Of a stretch of 64,000 nt of DNA, positions 29,690-41,674 are shown one piece after another. Each line of letters opens with the position of its first letter. Position 1 is the first letter of the stretch. Both the position numbers and the translations under genes were made by a program. The stretch comes from Galeruca laticollis (lineage: Eukaryota > Arthropoda > Insecta > Coleoptera > Chrysomelidae): positions 49,716,951 to 49,780,950 of the forward strand of contig OY998178.1 in assembly GCA_963921935.1 (NCBI GenBank), in the 5' to 3' direction. The notes below the pieces were generated by a model. It was not told the origin of the DNA. It saw only the letters and a program-made list of their open reading frames with translations, and made no database searches.

Positions 29690-32449
29690 TTCACTTGCAG
29701 GGGGGGTGTTAGACCTTGGGTCGCAATCCCGCAGACCACAGCTACTGGTAGGTAGGGCCAAAAACCCTACCGGCTGTGAGTAGAACAGCTCCTGTCACAA
29801 GAAGCCAAGATTCGGGTGCTAGTGAAGTGGGTGCCGACTCTACTAGCAGGACGCAGCGGCACCGATAATGGTGAAGCAAGTTGCACCACCCAGCGAATTG
29901 GAACCAAAAGGTCTGCAACCCCCGAGGAAAAGCCCTTGCTGGAAACCTTAGATAAACTGGAAATGAAGAGTCCCGCTCAATACATCCTAAGGGTAAACCA
30001 AAAGATAGAGGGTAGGCGTATGCATTGGTCTAGAGCACTCAACATAGATCTAATGCGCGTATACTACCAAGTAATAAAGGGGGAAACGGGCATGATTGGA
30101 TATCGACATAGACTGGAAGAGTTATGGATTACAGAACACCAACAACTGACACTCCCAGTACACCGACTAGCTGATCAAACACGATCGATTCTACGGCGTA
30201 GAGCTCTCAGCCAAGCAAAGCCAGATGAACTCAAATCTGACTGGCGAAGACAATCCATCAGACGATTAGTTCACCGAATGAGTGTGGATCCACAACCACA
30301 AGCCACCGAAGAGTACATATATTAATAAAGACCAGAAATGGTAGAAGACCTCACCGAAATCCAATATGAAGCAAACTGACCTTAAGCTGCAAGGTACAAG
30401 ATAGACCAGAACTACGAAAATTAACCCTAGATCAAGAGATACTAACTATGATGAAGAAACCTAATAATACTTTAGCGACACCATCCCTTCAAAGTCGTTA
30501 CTTGATATCTGCCATGTAGTGTACTGTGCTGCTCATTTAGTCTGCTCTACTACTTATGGTTCCAGTCCTAAAAACAAAAAATATCATAATAAAACTCCTC
30601 AGAAGTGACATACAGAAGCAAGCATAATCACCATACGTAAACAAGCACTTACTCAGCATATTTACCTTAACTCTGAGAGCAGCCAAAATGTTAAAAAGAG
30701 GCGAAGAGCTATATCAAACACACAAAAATCAACCCAGGAAGTTCACCACATACCAGCTGGATCTTTTGAAACATCTGGAGGACCTAAAACAAAAGATAGA
30801 AGCTTTGGGAAAAGGATCAAAAGGTACCGACTAAGTAGCCGTCGGTATCAAGAAAATAAATGGTTTTCAAGGGACCAAAAGCATCATTCTACAGACAACT
30901 GCAACGAAACATGGCAGAAACTTCACATGCCACACCTGAAAATGAAGCTATGCAAAGTTTCAGGAAGAACAAATGGGAACAAAGTGTCACGCACGACGAC
31001 AGGCCATTTTGGACCACGTAAGAAGTTAAATCTCGAGAAGCAACTCGACAGATGATGCAGCATGATATACGGAAAGTAGATATCAACGCTGCAACCAGCC
31101 AGCTGAAAAGCCATACGGCACCGGGCGTCGAGCACATTCACAACTACTGGTAAAAAACACTTCCCGGGATTCACCAAAAAATAGCAGATACGTTTGCAGC
31201 AGCAATCCTGAATCCTTCGATCATACCAAAATACCTCACTCTCGGAATTACTCACATGCTTGCCAAATGTGAAGGCAAAAAAACCCTACAAATTATGGGC
31301 CCATAACTAATATACCGTCGATTTAGAAAATCTTGGGACCATAACGGATTCAAACAAAAAGCACGTAGATGTAAGAAGCTTCTTGTTACAAGTCAAGCAA
31401 AATTAAAAAAAAAGAAAACTATCCATGACATGGCTCGATTATAGGAAGACCGTCGAATCAGTTTCCCACTACTGTCTACTGAAAGTACTAGTGATATATA
31501 AAATCTACCCCCATCTTTCTGCAATATTGAGACATTTGATGGCAACAGAGCGAACGACATTGAATCTCCAAACCTACGAAACATATGGGATGAAAATCAA
31601 TAGAGGTATTTTCCAGGGCGACAGCTTAAGCTAAATCTGGTTCTCTCTAGCACTTAACCCTCTAAGCGACATGCTAAAAAAGTGGAAACTCGCGCGCTTG
31701 ACAAAGAGATAAACAAGTCTCATGCATTTCACATAGATGATCTTGAAGTGTATGCCAAAAACCATTAACAATTGCAAAGTTGGCTAGAGCTTGTTAAGGC
31801 GTTTAGAGATATGATTAAAATTGAAATGGGCCTAGAAAAATGCTTCATGTGAATGGAGAATAGGTCACAAAGCTCCAAAATATGACACTGATGAATAACA
31901 TAACAACAATCCCATCTCTAGGCCCAGAGGACAGCTACTAATACCTAGGGTTTCAGAAAGGATTGAGCATCGATAAAAGAGCTAATCAAGAAAGAACAAC
32001 AGTTGAATTTCTCCGTCAAATTAATACAGTTTTGAAAACACAGCTGAACTTCAAAAACAAAATACAGGCAATCAATTGATTGCTATTTTTTGGCAACACG
32101 ATGCAAAACCTGCGATAGAACGAATATGCATATCTAGAAATGAAGGTGACCGCGGACTGACTAACCTCGAGACCATGCTCGTTGACGAAACACAAAAATT
32201 TAGAGAATATTTTGAAAATAAGAGCTTACCTCTTTTACGATGTATAGTCATAGTCGATGATGGATACTCTGTAATGAACCTCGCCGACGGGGAACCTTTA
32301 AGAAAAAATTACCGCATTAGGAAAATTAAAGAAACGTGGCAGGTTAAAGTATAATATGGAATATACTACAACTCACTGCACCTGGAAGATGCAGATATCT
32401 GAAATCCAGGACAAAGTGGTAGCAACTCGTTGCCACCAGAAATACATAA

Positions 32450-34748
32450 TTAACCTTTAACGGCCACACAGTGGTCTGCCAGACACCTCGCGAGAATCTA
32501 TTCCGATTATTTTGAAAACGCTTGTGTGTTGAGAGGTGGGGGTCTATGTACCTTTCAGTCGATGACCGTCCCACACATCAGTAATGTGAGAACGTCAGTG
32601 GCGCGAGCTGTGAATTATTATTATATCCCAAAGATAGACAGTGGTCTGCTAGACCACAGCATAGCGATTAGGTACGTGTTTTTATTTCTAATTATATTTT
32701 TATAAATCGACATTTTTCAAATATTATGTATATTTTAGCATGGCTGGTGTTCTGGGACCTTCAAGAAGGCATCCAGACGACCCAAAATTTCAGGAATGGG
32801 CAGAAAATCTTTTCAATGTGCCAGAAGATTTTCATGAACTTGATTTGGATAGCGAAGACGACTTAGAAGACGATGATTACTTGGAAAGTGAGCACGACAC
32901 TCACAGTGAAGAAAGCGCACCAGAAAGTGACGAAGAAGTAATGGTAGATAAAGAAGGAGATTATCAAGGAAAAAATAAGCTTACATGGTAAATTGTTTTT
33001 GTTTTTTGTTCTTATTTGACTTGCTACTTATATGTTGCGATTTTAGGTCAAAAAAGAGCATCCTACCAACGTGTGAACAAGGCAACATAATATTATTGTT
33101 ACACTCCCAGGACTCGAAAGCTGCTGCAAAGCATCTTGGAAATTGTCCAGCCCCTGAAGAAGTATGGAGGCTATTACTATCGGATTAAATTATTTTTCAT
33201 ACAAATAAAAAAATTAACGAAGCAAAAAATAAATATAAGGATCCATCACACCCAGCACTGAGACCATTAGATAAAGTTGAAATGAAAGCGTTTTTGGGTC
33301 TACTTATTTACACTGCAGTTTTCAAATCTGGAAATGAGAATCTGGATTGTCTATTTGCCACCGATGTATTTCGTTGCACAATGCCAAAAAGACGTTTTGA
33401 TTTTTCACTCATCTGTCTAAGATTTCATAACGCAGAAACAAGAAATGAAAGGAAGGTTACTGATCCATCTGCAGCTATATCAGCGGTATTTCGAAAACTG
33501 ATAGACAACTTCCAAAGATATTATAGCCCGGGTACCAATGTGACTGGTAATGAAATGCTTATACCATTTCGAGGTAAATGCAAATTTAGAATCAATTTGC
33601 CGAACAAACCGGCAAAATACGGCATCAAAGTCCAATGTCTAGCAGATACTAGTAATAATTACTTGTATAACGTCTACATTTATACAGGGAAGGGTTCTGA
33701 TGGCCATACTATTTCAATCGAAGAAAAAAAGTTTGGTATCCACACTCAATCGGTTATTCGTTTATGGAAAGGTTTAGAAAAATCGCATTGGTTCAGCTCT
33801 ATACAGCTTGTTGATGAACTTAAAAAAAGAGGCCTAACCTACGTAGGAACGTTAAAAAAATTAAGCAGAGATTCCACCACAGTATCTTCCGCATGAATCA
33901 AGAAAAGTAGGATCTTCGCTATATGGATTTCGGGAAAATATAGCGCTTTTGTCGCACGTTCAGAAAAAATCTAAAGCCGTATTAGTTGCGTCGTCTATGC
34001 ATCACTCACTCTTAGTCAAATACTGTTGACGGCACAAAACCTGAGATCATAGAGTATTACAACAAAACCAAGGAGGGCGTTGATTCTTTGGACAAAAAGT
34101 GCGCCTGTTATAGTGCCAGCAGAAGGACTCGTCGTTGGCCAATGACAATATTTCTACAAATGTTGGATATTAGGACGATAAATGCATATATTATGCACCA
34201 AAGCTATAAAGATGCCCGTAAATTGGAACGCATGGACTTTTTAAAACATTTAGCCAAGACATTAGTATCTCCATTGATGGAAAGACGATTGCAGAATAAA
34301 AAGATACCCAGAGAACTAAAACTTACTTTGGAGCGAATTCTAAACAAGACGACTGAAAATATCGAAATGGTAGCTGAAGAAGAGCGTCTGGAAACTCGAA
34401 AGTTATGCCATATTTGTCCATCAAAATTGAAAAGAAAGACTCAGTATTTATGTGTTATTTGTAAAAAACCGATTTGTTTGCAATGTTCCCGAAAAATTTG
34501 TTTAGAATGTAAAGGAAACAAAAATGTTTGAAAAATATTTTATTATTTTGTATTCCTTATAATTTTGACAATAAAGCTAAGATTTTTTTGTTTAAAAAGG
34601 GTTTCTAAACTTTTATGTTTTATTTAAACCAAATTCTAAGTAATATTGGAGGTTAATTTGAATTTTAACACGAATTCTAATGGAGCGTCTGTCAGACCAC
34701 ACTGTAGCGGTTAAAGGAATTTTTTTAACCGTAGCCGTTGAAGGTTAA
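32450..34748 (+). mobile_element. piggyBac-like transposon, copy 2, with TTAA target duplications
   Basis: TTAA at 32450-32453 and 34745-34748 flank a 2,291-bp element whose ends match as inverted repeats (left CCTTTAACGGCCAC, right, inverted, CCTTCAACGGCTAC). Subterminal repeats CAGTGGTCTGYYAGAC recur at about 32470 and 32640, and inverted at about 34690. It encodes one transposase gene and lies inside the R4-like LINE. Confidence 0.85.
32740..34531 (+). pseudogene. piggyBac transposase gene, copy 2 (one intron, lightly damaged)
   Basis: Exon 1 is 32740-32987 (acidic N-terminus, LDLDSEDDLEDDDYLESEHD). A 59-bp intron, GT 32988 to AG 33046, joins in phase to make TWSKK. Exon 2 runs through a TAA at 33186-33188, the catalytic region (MKAFLGLLIYTAVFKSG, MLIPFRGKCKFRINLPNKPA, SHWFSSIQLVDELKKRG), a frameshift near 33856, KTKEGVDSLDKKCACYSASR (34070; last catalytic Asp) and a C-terminal RING-like Cys cluster (CHICPSKLKRKTQYLCVICK, then CLQCSRKICLEC) that binds target DNA in this family. 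Three or more lesions; otherwise well preserved. Next-best reading would be a domesticated gene, but the lesions argue against it. Confidence 0.8.
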
Positions 34749-35340
34749 AAGGGACATTCAAAACAACCGCTGCAAATTTGTAATAAAGAATAGGAGACGA
34801 TCCAGCACCTAATATCAGCGTGCACCCAATTAGCCCCCACCGCGTACCTGAACAGACACAACAATATGAGAAAGGATACATCGCGCTGTGACGTAAAGAT
34901 TAAATTTAAAAATAGGAAAAACGCCGTTAAGTCTAGTAGAAAATGAGCAGAATGCAATATATTTGGATACTCTGAAAAGAACAGACCGAGAAGTTAAACA
35001 CAACAAACCGGATATGAATGTGCTAGATAAAAACCGGAAATCTTCAATGATTATTATCAATTTTCCCGTATCACTGGACGAAAATCTGAGAAAATTGTAC
35101 AAAGCCAAGATAATGCGACATCGTCCACTAGCAGTTAAGGTAAGAGATTTATAGAATTTAACAAATGTGGAAATCAAACCATTCATAGTCTCTGCAAATT
35201 GCCTCGTGCACGCAAAAGTAATTAAACACCTAGAAGAGCTAAAAATACCTTGACATATCTGTAGTTTGATGCAAAAAGTAGTACATCTGGAAACAACTGC
35301 AATTGTTCGAAGAAAACTAACCTCCTAATTAAGTAGGGGT

Positions 35341-35885
35341 GTGTAACTTGATTCAACAGCCTCCGGTAGAAGCCGCTACCAACCACCTAAAAGTGTGAGA
35401 AAAAATAACGTGAATCATGCTCACACGTGTCATGAATAGAACTATTTATTTTTTATATGTAAAATACTGCTCTGAATGTTGACAATTGAAATTAATGCTA
35501 TTATTACATGAAAGAACTACTTTCTTGATTCACATCAACATGCATATATCTGTCGTCATGAAAATACCGTTATTAGATAACGTCACTATGGGTACTTATA
35601 AAAATACTGGAGAGCTGTATATCACTTGGAAAGGATCTGTTGTCTCTATTGTTTTATAGTTTAAATGACGCAAATAATTAAACACCAATCACCGATGCCT
35701 AATTGGCTCATAAATATCTAAATAAACACATTTCCAAAGTCCATTCACTATTCCTTATCTGCGTGAATATAATACAAAAACACGTTAATTAAAATAATTG
35801 AAATGGTATCTTTCTCCTCAGGGAATTCATTGCCTTCGGATCTTCCTAATTATACAGGGAGGAAAGACAATACTGAAACTATTGG
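35341..35885. other. Noncoding stretch
   Basis: Nothing recognised after the LINE tail. Confidence 0.4.
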
Positions 35886-35923
35886 TGTTTTAAATGAAAC
35901 TTGGTGTTTCTAGTTAACTCCAC

Positions 35924-35927
<4 letters not shown>
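35886..35927 (-). repeat. Penelope 3'-terminal sequence, short isolated copy
   Basis: The minus strand reads GAGTTAACTAGAAACACCAA then GTTTCATTTAAAAC, the same terminus as the Penelope copies at 7712 and 15945. It is cut off on the inner side by a (TA)n tract at 35926-35967. Confidence 0.6.

Positions 35928-35967
<40 letters not shown>
35926..35967. repeat. (TA)n microsatellite
   Basis: About 21 TA dinucleotides. Confidence 0.9.
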
Positions 35968-35968
<1 letters not shown>

Positions 35969-36222
35969 AACATAATTCAAGAACACAGAAACTAAAATAA
36001 TATAACTCATATCAGCATACTACACAGAATTATATAAACCAGTATCGGTAAATGAAAATATTTCCAATATACAGAAGATTTAATGCAGTATTTAAAAAAA
36101 ACTGTATATGTCTTACATGTACAAAATATTCTGGAGCATATATACATCATCTGTTAAGTGTTAGAGAATTATTAGCACCTATTTTGATTAGGATACATAA
36201 TATCTATTACCTTATAAAAGTA

Positions 36223-36263
<41 letters not shown>

Positions 36264-38059
36264 GAGATAGTTCTTCACTACTTAGATGGAAGTATAATTG
36301 AAATTCTCACTCTCACAAATATATTGAAGTTTGGAACATTTGATTGAATATCTTTAATATGATACCAAAAGAATTTATTGATGAAATAAGCTAGTCATAA
36401 TGGAATTCAATATATGAGCAATAGTAATAAGAAATTTGAATAAAAAGGATAAGACTTACCTTTGAACACAGTAGTTCATTTAAGAAGCATATCGAAAATC
36501 CATTGTAAGTAATAAATCAAAATTCCTTAATTAAAAGAAACATGTAATCCATATTCTAAAAATATTCATTGAACATTAATTATAGTTATAGTAAATAAAC
36601 ATGTAATAATTCAATTATTTAACATTTAGAGAGTTTTGATTATATATATCAAATAATGTCAGAAATGTCAAAAAAATCATTTTATAAATTGACTGGAATA
36701 AGGTTATAAATTGAAAAAGAAGCAGAACCATAGAAATCTATATTTATTGAGTCAAGAAAGATGTGAATTTTATGGTTTGTAATTATATATTAGGAATTAG
36801 AAAATGAATCTGAAATCAAGATATTTATGATTTCGGATAGCAACGAAAAATAAAAAGGCGGGTTGGTTGTTGATTTTTGAATAATGATGGAAGTCGGAGA
36901 TTAGAAAACTAAAATGGTTGAAGAATTTAAAAAGAGAGAATTAAGTTATTGTACAAAGAAGTGAGTTATTCCATATATTAATTCGAAATAGCTCGTATAA
37001 GGCTATTCAAATAATAATTTCTACGAAGATATATACAATATATAAAAAATTACATGTTATTGGAGGCTATGGTACAAATGAAAGAGTCATTTCAAATTGA
37101 ATAATCAGTTGATGTGGTACGGAATCGTAATGTAAAGTTCCTGAATAAGATATTAAGCATTGATTGGGAATTCGAAGCTGGAGAATAATAGAAATTACAA
37201 ACACGTGTTACCTGTAACAAGAAATCTAGTAAAAAAACATCTCCATCTGGACGACATATGTATGCATGACATGGTTTTTTAACAGACAGAATTTCAAGAA
37301 AGGAATATTAGTGGTTGAGAGGTTAGTGTTTCTTTTTATCTTTGTTGGTACCAACATTCGGGTTAGAGATGTACATTTATAATAAAAGTAATAAGAATTA
37401 GTATCTGAAACTATTAAACATATTAAAAGCATTAAAAAAGAAAGGTAATAACATAGACTTGAGTACTTACCATTTATATTTAACAAATATTTTATTGTTT
37501 GACATTTCAATATTATATTAGTATTTAAGATATTTCATCACTTACTTTAAATTTATAATACATAATTCTTGATCAATATAATATAGTTGTTGTATTAAAG
37601 GTATTCTTGAAACTATTGTTTATGTTCAGATAAATATTACTTCAACTGATATGAGTAACAGTTGGAATCGATTATTCTACTGATAATTTCCATCTATTTC
37701 AATTGTGAGACAAAATCGATTGCTATATTGAAAGTTTCTATACATAGGCGCACCAATTAATATAAAAAATATAATATCAGTTATTTGAATGATTCATATA
37801 TATGTAAAATATTGTAGATATAGAGTTAAAATCACTTCCGGATCCCAAAGAGTAGTAAGAGTTTCTCATGCTCTCCACATAAATATATAAATACATAAAA
37901 AATTTCTTTACTTCATTACTGAGCTAGCTATACTAGAGTTGAATATATTAAATTGATAATATAACAATTATAGTGGTATTGTCGGCAAAGTATACAACTA
38001 TAACAATCCATTATAATATATTCCATTAATACTTAAACTAACTTTTATGCATGCCTAAT
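35968..38059. other. AT-rich noncoding stretch
   Basis: Very AT-rich, with a further (TA)n tract at 36226-36260. No gene or repeat family recognised; the short frames here are not credible. Confidence 0.5.
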
Positions 38060-38400
38060 AAAAATAAATTGTTATCTTCAAAATTTTTCAATCACATCTT
38101 ATGGAATGGACTCCAATATTCGTCGCGAATTTTCTTTTATGTCTTTTGCCAACTGAAAACGGGTGGGAGTGATAATTTGAGATCAGGCGAATAAGTTGGT
38201 CGTTCCGTCATTTTTGGGACATATATTCGTTCAAAATTATGGTCTTGTGAGATGGTGCGTCATCATGGAGCAAAATTCACTAATTTTCCCTAATAAAAAT
38301 GTGTTCACTCGACCATCATAATCAAATAAAACTTCCATCGTCGCTAGATCCTATGCAATATATTTTTATCCATTGAAATGAATTTGCAAAATTCAGCTCT
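38060..38400 (-). pseudogene. mariner-like transposase remnant
   Basis: Minus-strand frames give MEVLFDYDGRVNTFLL (38340), then in other frames HDDAPSHKTIILNEYM-like sequence and TERPTYSPDLKLSLPPVFSW (about 38190). 'FDxDGxV', 'H.D.AP.H' and 'YSPDL' are mariner DDD-core landmarks. Heavily decayed. Confidence 0.4.
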
Positions 38401-39108
38401 GTCAACAAACTAGATAACAGATGATGCCAATACTCCGCGAGAAGCATTTTATACGTTGCAAATGACAAATATGACTTTTCGCTACTACGTCATAGAAGCA
38501 GAAATAAAAAACGTTTGCATTTTTGAATATTATTGTACAGATCATTGAAATTATGAAATAGTAAAATGCCTTTTGCCTCAAAATGGGAAGATACACACAG
38601 CTTTCTCAATTGTAACGAATAATGGTTGTAGAATTTCTTGAAGATGGACAAGTGAGAATCATAAAGAACTTATCGTCAATTCATTGGAAATTTCCGACAA
38701 GGGGGAGTGAACGTAGCATTGAAGATCCATCAGTCAGTAGTGTAACATTCTTATTATTAGAATATTGTACATTATAGAGTACTTAGTTATAATTCAATTT
38801 ACCGGTACTGTAGAATCAAAAATTAGCCTAGCAGCCGATGGTCAAATTCGCAAGACCGCTAGAAATCTTGGTTGGTTACGCTGTCACGAACGATTTCCGC
38901 TATGGAAAGGGATCGTTCTGGATTGTTGAGGAAGCCAGTCCAATTCAAATTGTCCATCGGAGAAGGTGTCACTCAGCATATACCTGCCAGAGACAATTTT
39001 GTTGCGACGCTTACGCTATTCACGTCGTGGGATTTTTGCTCTTGGTAGGCCAAAAAGGTTACTGAACGCCGTCGCAAAACTCTGTAGCAAAATGCTTTCG
39101 CAAAAAGC
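38401..39108. other. Noncoding stretch before the minisatellite
   Basis: No family recognised. Confidence 0.35.
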
Positions 39109-39780
39109 ATGTCGTATCGTCGTATCGTCGTATCGTCCAATCGTCGTATCGTCGTATCGTCGTATCGTCGTATCGTCGTATCGTCGTATCGTCGTATCGT
39201 CGTATCGTCGTATCGTCGTATCGTCGTATCGTCGTATCGTCGTATCGTCGTATCGTCGTATCGTCGTATCGTCGTATCGTCGTATCGTCGTATCGTCGTA
39301 TCGTCGTATCGTCGTATCGTCGTATCGTCGTATCGTCGTATCGTCGTATCGTCGTATCGTCGTATCGTCGTATCGTCGTATCGTCGTATCGTCGTATCGT
39401 CGTATCGTCGTATCGTCGTATCGTCGTATCGTCGTATCGTCGTATCGTCGTATCGTCGTATCGTCGTATCGTCGTATCGTCGTATCGTCGTATCGTCGTA
39501 TCGTCGTATCGTCGTATCGTCGTATCGTCGTATCGTCGTATCGTCGTATCGTCGTATCGTCGTATCGGCGTATCGGCGTATCGTCGTATCGTCGTATCGT
39601 CGTATCGTCGTATCGTCGTATCGTCGTATCGTCGTATCGTCGTATCGTCGTATCGTCGTATCGTCGTACCGTCGTATCGTCGTATCGTCGTATCGTCGTA
39701 TCCTCTTATCGTCGTATCGTCGTTTCGTCGTATCGTCGTATCGTCGTTTCGTCGTATCGGCGTATCGGCGTATCGTCGTA
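39109..39780. repeat. 8-bp tandem repeat (CGTATCGT)n, about 84 units
   Basis: Nearly perfect 8-bp units with a few substitutions clustered in the last 220 bp. The unit has no stop codon on either strand in any frame, so all six frames stay open and give spurious ~300-residue proteins with an 8-residue period (VVSSYRRI or TTIRRYDD). These are not genes. Confidence 0.95.
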
Positions 39781-40142
39781 TCGTCGCATTTCTTGCTTTG
39801 TAAAGGCGGGTATCCATTTGTTGCCAAATCACGTATCGTGTCATCGTTGCGTATCAGTGGAGACAGGAAACCGTTGCATAGTAACGTATCAAAATGGATA
39901 AATAGAAACGCAACGGACTTGATCGCTCAATTTTCGGTTTTTCGCCGACACATCAAAGAAATGATACGATACGAGACAGTCACAGTGTGGACGGACGTTT
40001 TTTTGACACAACCAGTCGTTGCATATTCGCTTTAAAAATGATAAAACAAAATATATTTTGTGTGCAGTCACTAGTCAGTAGTCGTCTGAATTCCACTGGG
40101 GATGGTACTATTGTTTTATTTTTAATATTAAAAAATAATATT

Positions 40143-40753
40143 ATGGAGTGGAATAAAGAAGAAGTAATAAACTTTATAGAAATTTACCGTAAATATGAAC
40201 TACTTTGGGACCCGAAACATCGAGATCATTATAATAAAATTCTAAAACAAGATGCTTGGGAGGAAATCGCAAAAGAAGTGAATAGGTCGGTTGATGAATG
40301 CAAGAAAAAAATGGAATATCTTTTGGCAGCACTTAGGAGAGAGAAAATGAAAATGACGAAGACCACCGGCACTGGAAAAGGTAGGTACCGAAAATTTACT
40401 TTAATTTTTTTTAAAACAAACCTTAATTAAATGAGTTTATACCGGGTGGAAACGTTAAACGGGCACCGCGCTCTCACGTCTGTATTATTACATTAAATTG
40501 AAAAGTAAATATGCTGACTTGTATGATTTTTTCGCAGCTATCGAATGGTGCAAATCATAGTCAGCATATTTACTTTTCAATTAAATGTAATAATACAGAC
40601 GTGAGAGCGCGGTGCCCGTTTAACGTTTCCACCCGGTATAATTAGTTTTATTTTTTTTTAGGAACAGCAGAAGTTTACAAAAGCTCATGGTTTGCCTTTC
40701 AAAGTATGAAATTTTTATGGGACAAAAACAAGCCGAGATCTACAATGAGTACA
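40143..40753 (+). CDS. MADF (Adf-1-type Myb/SANT-like) protein of the Harbinger element, partial
   Basis: Exon 1 40143-40380 encodes MEWNKEEVINFIEIYRKYEL, LLWDPKHRDHYNKILKQDAW, EEIAKEVNRSVDECKKKMEY, a full MADF domain (three helices with W, L and Y landmarks). A GT at 40381 and AG at 40650-40651 define an intron enlarged by a MITE (40437-40632). Exon 2 40652-40753 continues in phase (EVYKSSWFAFQSMKFLWDKN) to a GTAAGT donor at 40754. In Harbinger elements such proteins bind the transposon ends and carry the transposase to the nucleus. Later exons were not found. Confidence 0.65.
40437..40632. mobile_element. Hairpin MITE nested in the MADF intron
   Basis: Arms 40437-40509 and 40549-40632 are about 97% complementary (CCGGGTGGAAACGTTAAACG from each end), with a ~40-nt loop. 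TA flanks both ends (TA-CCGGG ... CCCGG-TA), consistent with a Tc1/mariner-type MITE with a TA target duplication. Confidence 0.8.
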
Positions 40754-40972
40754 GTAAGTACATTTTTTCTTATTGTACACTGTGGGTAAAATGAAAGTAG
40801 CATCCTTTTTTAAAGGTTTTATGTTAAATTTTTATTTCTTGGCCAATTTTATTAGTTAAATTTTGACAGGGTATGCTACCAACATTTCTTAACACAAGTA
40901 CAAATATTTATTTAAATATAAATTAAGCATAGTGTCTGCAATTATTTGTGGGTTAAGTTATAAGTATTTAGG

Positions 40973-41239
40973 TTAGGCATATTTATGTTGCCACGGTACT
41001 TCGCCATCATTTGTAAAGTATTCTGCCAGTTCGTCTCTTATATTTGACAGAGTAGATTTTGTTCTACGTGCAATTCTTCTCAACTTCAGGTCAGCCATTA
41101 AACTTGTTCCACTATATTGCTCCCTGCTGGCGTACAACTTTGACATCCACCAACGCGGTGGTTTGCGTCTTTTCTTCTCTTGCTGCAGAGCATAGTGAAT
41201 AAAAATATACGCGGCTGCCGCTTGCTGAGGTCCATTCAT
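40973..41239 (-). pseudogene. Internally deleted Harbinger transposase (N-terminus fused to C-terminus)
   Basis: An 88-codon frame reads KRRKPPRWWMSKLYASREQY, typical of the N-terminus of Harbinger transposases ('RRWWxxxL...R...G...L'), and ends IRDELAEYFTNDGEVPWQ, the family's C-terminal 'RDxFxxYFxxxGxVxWQ' motif. The whole DDE core (about 250 residues) is missing between them, so it cannot be catalytic. Confidence 0.55.
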
Positions 41240-41674
41240 TGCAGAGATGCTGAGAGAACTATTTTGTAGTTATCAACCTGAGATGCTTCCACCAAATAAG
41301 TCAAACTAGCAACACGTCCGCACGACGTATCCCTCCCGTTCGCGCAATTGATACACAGATACGCAGTGAATCTGGGCTGAAAAAAAAACTGACTCGTTGC
41401 AGCGTATCGTACCAAAATGAAACTATACGCTGATACGATACGTGATTTGGCAACAAATGGATACCCGCCTTAAGGAATTACTACACGTCGACTACAAACT
41501 ATCAAATCTGCTCCACGTAAAACTGAGATGGCTCCAGTTGACAAATGGACTCAAAAACTTTCAAATGACACTATGAACAATTAGTTTAATTTTAAGAAGT
41601 AACGTGAGTAGAATTCACACAGTAAGGGTCGAAACAGTAACTTTCAATATAATAGTATAATACGTAACGTGTGT

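Larger units (their letters stand above)
29690..35340 (+). mobile_element. R4/Dong-like LINE, inactive, split by a piggyBac insertion
   Basis: The LINE occupies 29690-32449 and resumes at 34749-35340. 29816-30325 is an open N-terminal frame (RMHWSRALNIDLMRVYYQVI, HRLADQTRSILRRRALSQ). Broken RT follows: YQTHKNQPRKFTTYQLD (30720), TPENEAMQSFRKNKWEQS (30940), GMKINRGIFQGDSLS (31590; RT motif B) and YLGFQKGLSIDKRAN (31940). After the piggyBac, a C-terminal domain reads LKRTDREVKHNKPDMNVLDK (34970). 'RGIFQGDSLS' and the TDREVKHNKPD domain fit R4/Dong elements. At least ten stops or frameshifts. Confidence 0.6.
39804..41470. mobile_element. PIF/Harbinger-type transposon derivative
   Basis: Ends are ~36-bp inverted repeats (AGGCGGGTATCCATTTGTTG at 39804 and its complement ending at 41470), flanked by TAA at 39801-39803 and 41471-41473. 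That is a 3-bp duplication of the TWA class typical of PIF/Harbinger. Inside are a MADF-domain gene (plus) and a short transposase remnant (minus), the two-gene convergent layout of this superfamily. At 1.67 kb it is about half the usual size because most of the transposase is deleted. Confidence 0.75.

Noticed and set aside
32740..34531. Domesticated host gene derived from piggyBac
   Set aside because: Intact TIRs and TTAA duplications, an internal stop and at least one frameshift indicate an ordinary dead transposon.
39109..39780. CRISPR-like array
   Set aside because: Units are 8 bp with no spacers, in a eukaryotic transposon context; a plain minisatellite.
38966..40035. Long open frames (about 260-310 residues) on both strands
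   Set aside because: They are created by the 8-bp CGTATCGT repeat, which has no stop in any of six frames; the proteins are pure 8-residue repeats.
41600..41640. Possible further hammerhead (GGGTCGAAACAGT), also near 54800
   Set aside because: Only GAAAC next to GTC is present; no CUGANGA core at a suitable distance.
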